Source of the DNA: Agmasoma carcini (nom. nud.)
Taxonomy: Eukaryota; Microsporidia; Thelohaniidae
Length of the DNA stretch: 15,583 bases
NCBI GenBank assembly: GCA_029232285.1
Contig: JAOXFI010000068.1
Coordinates: 1-15,583 of the forward strand
Direction of reading: 5' to 3'
Below the pieces are notes generated by a model. The model searched no databases and had not been told where the DNA came from. It saw nothing but the letters and a program-made list of their open reading frames with translations. Shown here one piece after another: positions 15,076 through 15,583 of this stretch (position 1 is its first letter; every line of letters begins with the position of its first letter). The translations under genes were made by a program, and so were the position numbers.

Positions 15076-15583
15076 ATGAATGATTTAGATCTTGTAAGCT
15101 AACTGATGATATTGAATATGTTATGAAAGAAAAAGGGTGTTGAAAATGTCAAAAACTAATAGAATTAAAGGAATATAATAACAATATTGATAGAGTTCTT
15201 TATATGTGTCTGAATACTAATTACCAAGATTATTTTAAATACTTTTATATGAGAGAAGGGTCATTTTGATCTTTTAATTGTGATATTCTCTTATTTTTAC
15301 AATATTGACATGTCTTTTGTCTAAATTCAATAATTGGTTATTTTGATTTCAATAGACTGACAATTATCAAATAATTATTAATTTTTCGAATAGTAAATCA
15401 AGTGGGTCTGGTTTTAAAATTCAGATTGATGAAACCATGCTTAGCTTAAAATCAAAAGTCATAGGGGAAGATTACAATTGATAAAACAGATGATATTTGT
15501 ATTATTGAGTGTAATGTTAATATTACACACGTTTTGACCTTAAAATAAGGCTACAACTATAATTCCTATAATTTGTAGTCAAG
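15076..15583 (+). pseudogene. Decayed ISXO2/IS1595-like transposase, 5' part
   Basis: A possible old start (MNDLDLVS, 15076) is followed in another frame, from 15087, by CKLTDDIEYVMKEKGC, a TGA at 15141, KCQKLIELKEYNNNIDRVLY, and MREGSF before a TGA at 15267. This fits the family's N-terminal zinc-ribbon region (C-x-C, LKEY...NIDG, REGSFF). A later frame gives SGSGFKIQIDETMLSLKSK (15401-15457), the first catalytic block of the DDE domain with its Asp at 15428-15430. RGR, DKTDDICIIECNVN and KATTIIPIICSQ follow, each in a shifted frame. The element runs off the right end. Bases 15448-15583 align without gaps to bases 1-136. It is dead: several stops and at least four frame changes. The family is from recognised motifs and is unsearched. 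Confidence 0.75.

Noticed and set aside
1..15583. Complete circular molecule closed by the terminal repeat
   Set aside because: The two repeat copies differ at about 11 of 136 positions and fall within larger different parts of a transposase, so they are separate dispersed copies.

Overview
The window looks like a piece of a microsporidian nuclear genome (obligate intracellular fungal relatives). It is very AT-rich. The genes are intron-less and compact, and the proteins belong to eukaryotic families but are often shorter than usual. Nearly every start codon is preceded within a few tens of bases by an AAATTT-type block, sometimes with a CCC block, the kind of start-proximal signal described for microsporidia. 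A mitosome-type adrenodoxin-like ferredoxin (Yah1) fits the same lineage. Species cannot be fixed from the sequence alone.

Layout: bases 1-165 are the decayed 3' part of an ISXO2/IS1595-like DDE transposase. Bases 166-1032 are AT-rich and gene-free, with one perfect hairpin. Bases 1033-1478 are copy 1 of a degenerate dispersed repeat that resembles the 3' part of large-subunit rRNA and carries an internal 80-bp tandem duplication. A minisatellite follows at 1775-2292 (five 17-bp units, then 45 units of 9 or 10 bp).

The gene block runs from 2412 to 13899: PRA1-like membrane protein (+), Sec24 (-), CDK7/Kin28-type kinase (-), ribosomal protein eL30 (+), [2Fe-2S] ferredoxin (-), an acidic protein that may be Mrc1/claspin-like (-), a Sel1-repeat membrane protein resembling Hrd3 (+), then an intergenic stretch with a 29-bp-stem hairpin and copy 2 of the dispersed repeat, a small possible Rpc4/Rpc53-like protein (+), Utp7 (+), and Rab GDP-dissociation inhibitor (-). 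The last 1.6 kb is gene-free and ends in the 5' half of a second decayed ISXO2-like transposase. Its final 136 bases are a direct repeat (about 92% identical, no gaps) of bases 1-136.

The genes are basic housekeeping functions rather than an operon. Four concern the secretory pathway (PRA1-like, Sec24, Hrd3-like, GDI). Others serve transcription (CDK7, possibly Rpc4), ribosome synthesis and translation (Utp7, eL30), Fe-S assembly (ferredoxin) and possibly the replication checkpoint. Spacing is tight: 31 bp between the divergent CDK7 and eL30 starts, 22 bp between the acidic gene and ferredoxin, and 16 bp before Utp7. Several AATAAA signals overlap stop codons. The accessory interest lies in the flanks: transposase relics in direct orientation, the rRNA-like repeat family, the minisatellite and the hairpins. 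I did not find a convincing new multi-gene system.
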